DNA from: Owenia fusiformis
Lineage: Eukaryota; Annelida; Polychaeta; Sabellida; Oweniidae
Direction: 5' to 3'
Assembly: GCA_903813345.2 (NCBI GenBank)
Contig: CAIIXF020000001.1
Coordinates: forward strand, 15,397,915 to 15,457,914
Length of the DNA: 60,000 nt
This document shows, piece by piece, positions 56,967-60,000 of this stretch. The stretch's first letter is position 1. Each line of letters opens with the position of its first letter. The translations under genes and the position numbers were made by a program. Under the pieces are notes generated by a model, which was not told where the DNA came from, did no database searches, and saw only the letters and a program-made list of their open reading frames with translations.

Positions 56967-58995
56967 CAGGCCCGTAAGACACTTTTCTCCAAGGGGGGTG
57001 CGGTTTTAACTAAAGAGAAAATAAAATTGTCAATTTTTTACCGCGTAAATCAAATTGCGTAAGTCAAGGGGGGGGGGTCGGTTACTCCCTATATTTTGTA
57101 GTATTTTATTGTTTTCGTATTGTTTTTAGACTAAATATTGTATGAGCAATTTGGAGAAATACTGGAATAGGGGGAGGGTGTACTAGAAGGGCATAAATGC
57201 CCGAGAACTTTTACCAGTTCAAGATCACATTCAGTGATTTCTGGATCCTTTCAAGGTGTTTTAATTGAAACAGAATCTATTTATAAGAAATTCAGATTTT
57301 TTCAATCATTTTCTTCTTAGGGGGGCAGCAAGGAAAATTTTACAAATTCAAGATGCTGTTTGGTTAATTCTGAGCACTTTTAATGTGTTTGAGTAAATGA
57401 ATGCTTTTGTTTTTGGGGTTGGCTGCCAGAAATGTTTATGTTTTTATGATTTCATTATGTCACTTGGTGACTTCTAGGCACTTTAAATTTAAAATTAAAA
57501 CAAATGCAACCTCCAAACTTGTGAGGAGTGACCCACTCCCCTTAGAAAATTTTACACTTTTGAGATGCCATTTGGTGCTTTCTGGGCACTTTTAAAGTGA
57601 ATGAGTCGTCGATAAAAAAAATTTCAAATTCTTTTTGGGGATGTCAAAGAGAATGAAAGGGTGAAGTGGGGTGGAGTGTCAGAGGGGGAGCATTAAGGGG
57701 TTGTTCCCAAGAAACAGTGACCATATCAAAGTGCCATTTGATGATGTCTGGGCACTTTAAAAATGTCTGAGACAATACATGAAATTCAGAATTTTTTCAA
57801 TTGTTTTGTGGGGGATGTGAGGGGTGGTCAACTCTCCTAGAAAATTTTACAATTTTAAGATGATACTTGGTGCTTCTGGGCACTTTTAAAGTGTATGAGT
57901 CAATCGAAAAAAAATTGAAAAACAATTACATTTTTTCAATTTTTAGGGGTGTCAAAGGGGGATGCCAGAGGGGGGATGCCAGAGGGGGAGGTGAGATTAG
58001 GGTGCCAGAGGGCCAGCAAATGTTTTTCCCCAATATCTGTCCCCAGAAACATTGGCCATATCAAGGTGCTATTTGATGAAGTCTGGGCACTTTAAAAGTG
58101 TCTGAGACAATGCATGAAATAAATTCAGAATTTTTTGTGGGGGATGTGAGGGGTGGCCTACTTCCCTGGAAAATTTTACAATTTTAAGATGCTATTTGGT
58201 GCTTTCTGAACACTTTCGAAGTGTATGACTCAATAAAAAATTTGAAAAAATCACAATATTTTGGGGGTTGTCAAAGGGGGAGGGGGTGCCAGAGGGGGAG
58301 GTAGGGTGGGGATGCAAGAGGGCGAGTAAGTGTTAGTCTCCCAGAATCATTGACTATATCAAGGTGCTATTTGATGATGTCTGGGCACTTTACATGTGTC
58401 TGAGATGATGTATAAAATAAATTCAGAACTTTTCAATTTTGCTTTGGGTGTGAGGGGTGGCCGACTCCCCCTAGAAAGTTTTACAATTTTAAAACGCTAT
58501 TTAGTGCTCTCTGGGCACTTTCAAAGTGTATGAGTCAATTAAAAATTTGAGAAAATCACAATTTTTTGGAGGGGTGTCCAGGGGGCGAGGGCCGAGGGTG
58601 CCAGAGGGGGAGGTGGGTTGGGGTGGGGATCCCGAAGGGGAGCATGTGTTTGTCCCCCACCAGAAACATTGACTATATCAAGGAGCTATGTTATGAAGTC
58701 TGGGCACTTGGGCACTTTAAAAGTGTCTGAGACAATACATCAAATAAATTCAGAACTTTTCCATTGTATTGAGGGGGTGTGAGGGGTGACCCACTCCCTC
58801 TAGAAAATTTTACAATTTTAAGATGCTATTTGATGCTTTCTGGGCACTCTAAAAGTGTATGAGATGATGAAAAATAATTACAAAAAAAATATTTTTCAAA
58901 AATATTTTTTTTTAATTTTTAAATTTTTTTGGGGGGTATCAAAGGGGGGTGCGGTCGCACCCATCGCACCCCCCCCCCCCCATCTGACGGGCCTG
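56967..58995. mobile_element. CAGGCCCGT-ended element with G-rich tandem repeats (~2.0 kb)
   Basis: Left end CAGGCCCGTAAGA, right end (reverse-complemented) CAGGCCCGTCAGA, flanked by ATATA on both sides (56962-56966, 58996-59000). The paralogous flank near 35150 runs through the site without an insert, so it acts as an empty site. hAT-like termini; the duplication is in an AT repeat, so its length is uncertain. Confidence 0.75.
57180..58930. repeat. Tandem repeat of ~304-329 bp units, G-rich
   Basis: Markers GTGAGGGGTGG at 57817, 58146, 58450 and 58779 give spacings of 329, 304 and 329. Each unit holds GAAAATTTTACAATTTTAAG, TCTGGGCACTTT (twice) and a GGGGG-rich block with GCCAGAGGGGG. About five to six diverged units. 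No coding signal. Confidence 0.85.
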
Positions 58996-59068
58996 ATATA
59001 TATGGATCATGTGAAAGCTTTCAAAAATTTTAATAATGTAGGGTCTGATCAATAAGGAAAGGGAATCT

Positions 59069-59195
59069 TTAAGATTGTCTAATCAAATCTGCAGCCTTCT
59101 CTCCTATCATAATAGATGGCGCATTGGTGTTGCCTGATACGACATGAGGCATAATGGATGCATCTGCCACTCTCAGATTCTCAATCCCTTTCACT
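59069..59195 (-). CDS. Terminal exon of a second GMC oxidoreductase paralogue (partial gene)
   Basis: 127-bp exon with the same acceptor, phase and length as exon 11 of the complete gene, encoding [20 protein letters not shown], then [21 protein letters not shown] and TAA. Differences from exon 11 are few and silent or nearly so. The upstream exons would lie beyond 60000. The intact frame and acceptor suggest a live gene rather than a relic. Confidence 0.85.
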
Positions 59196-59406
59196 CTGCA
59201 AAACATGACAATACTTTGAAAGATCTCGGGCAAAGGCATTACTCGTTTAACTAGACATGTAAAAATTGAACAAGTTCAATTTAAGACTCCTAAGATTTCA
59301 GACTTTTTTAAGCTGGGTAATACCTGAGACTTATCCCGTTCCAGGACTATGGTCCTGTACGGAGCCCATACATTTGCCTGTACGATTACAACTTGGGAGA
59401 ATTATC

Positions 59407-60000
59407 TACGCCCCTTCCACTTAAGAAACCTACCTCAATGCATTCTAGAACTCAAAATGTAACTTCTAATATATTGGAACCGCCGATTGTCTGGGTTAGT
59501 TGGCAGAACGAGGTCTTTTTGTTTCTTATGGCTCTTTTGGTCGAAGTTCGATTAAGATGGCGGTTATAACGGAATTTCCCGAACTCTTCCGTAATAGCAC
59601 GAACTTGGTTTTTCGTTACGTCACTTCCGTGTAAAATGGATTTGTTTCGGGTAAGAGGGAATTTCGAAAATTTCGGACAATATTTTCAATATTTACTGCC
59701 ATGTCGACATCCTATGCTCTTAACTGTATACCGAATGGTTAAACAATGTTTCTTACCGGAAACAAATTCATTTTACATGGAAGTGAAGTAACGAAAAACC
59801 AAGTTCGTGCTATTACGGAAGAGTTCGGGAAATTCCGTTATAACCGCCATCTTAATCGAACTTCGACCAAAAGAGCCATAAGAAACAAAAAGACCTCGTT
59901 CTGCCAACAAACCCAGACAATCGGCGGTTCCAATATATTAGAAGTAACATTTTGAGTTCTAGAATGCATTGAGGTAGGTTTCTTAAGTGGAAGGGGCGTA
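59407..60000. mobile_element. Long palindrome / foldback, reaches the window end
   Basis: 59407-59652 is repeated inverted at 59755-60000 with about 98% identity by eye and a ~100-bp spacer; the centre is near 59704. TACGCCCCTTCCACTTAAGA at the left pairs with the last bases of the window. The outer ends are not defined because the right arm is cut by the window. Lies in the expected last intron of the GMC paralogue. Confidence 0.88.

Noticed and set aside
57401-59055. Open frames inside the G-rich tandem repeat
   Set aside because: They fall in different frames of the same repeat unit and are repeat artefacts.

Overview
This is animal nuclear DNA: AT-rich and intron-split, with a single-exon TOPORS-like gene, an 11-exon GMC oxidoreductase gene and a dense load of foldback elements, MITEs and one LINE. 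Codon use, splice signals (GT/AG) and repeat style suggest a non-vertebrate metazoan, probably a marine invertebrate. I cannot name the phylum from sequence alone.

Layout. (1) 1-19830: a head-to-tail satellite array. Fourteen 1328-bp units follow one 858-bp unit. The 470-bp difference is a TIR-bearing insertion with a 6-7 bp target duplication, so the short unit looks like the pre-insertion form. The array stops exactly at the right end of that insertion. (2) 19831-26507: non-coding, with hairpins, a 730-bp foldback, a 206-bp MITE and a possible 5' non-coding exon of the next gene. (3) 26517-31541 (+): a 1674-aa RING-finger TOPORS-like protein, much longer than the human protein, with a Ser/Pro/Tyr-rich repeat expansion near its C-terminus. 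(4) 32842-33880: an element built of ~145-bp tandem repeats carrying YY1-like ATGGCGGC motifs. (5) 35356-52328 (-): a complete GMC-family FAD oxidoreductase gene. I resolved all 11 coding exons with consistent phases, giving a 598-aa protein. Its introns are full of mobile DNA. Intron 1 holds an ~7.9-kb nested foldback containing a palindromic element, a 5'-truncated LINE and a second foldback. (6) 52.7-54.9 kb: a cluster of TA-flanked elements of one family, which also has a copy in intron 4. (7) 55-60 kb: non-coding sequence, a G-rich ~300-330 bp tandem repeat inside a TIR element, the terminal exon of a second GMC paralogue on the minus strand (the rest lies beyond the window), and a long palindrome running to the window end.

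How it fits together. The two GMC terminal exons and two decayed fragments of the same exon and 3' flank indicate a tandemly duplicated GMC gene cluster on the minus strand. The paralogous 3' flank supplies an empty site for the G-rich element. The satellite array, TOPORS-like gene and GMC cluster show no functional link; they are neighbours. The signals most worth following are the transposon-seeded satellite with its ancestral unit preserved, the duplicated splice acceptors inside the GMC gene, and the nested foldback in intron 1.
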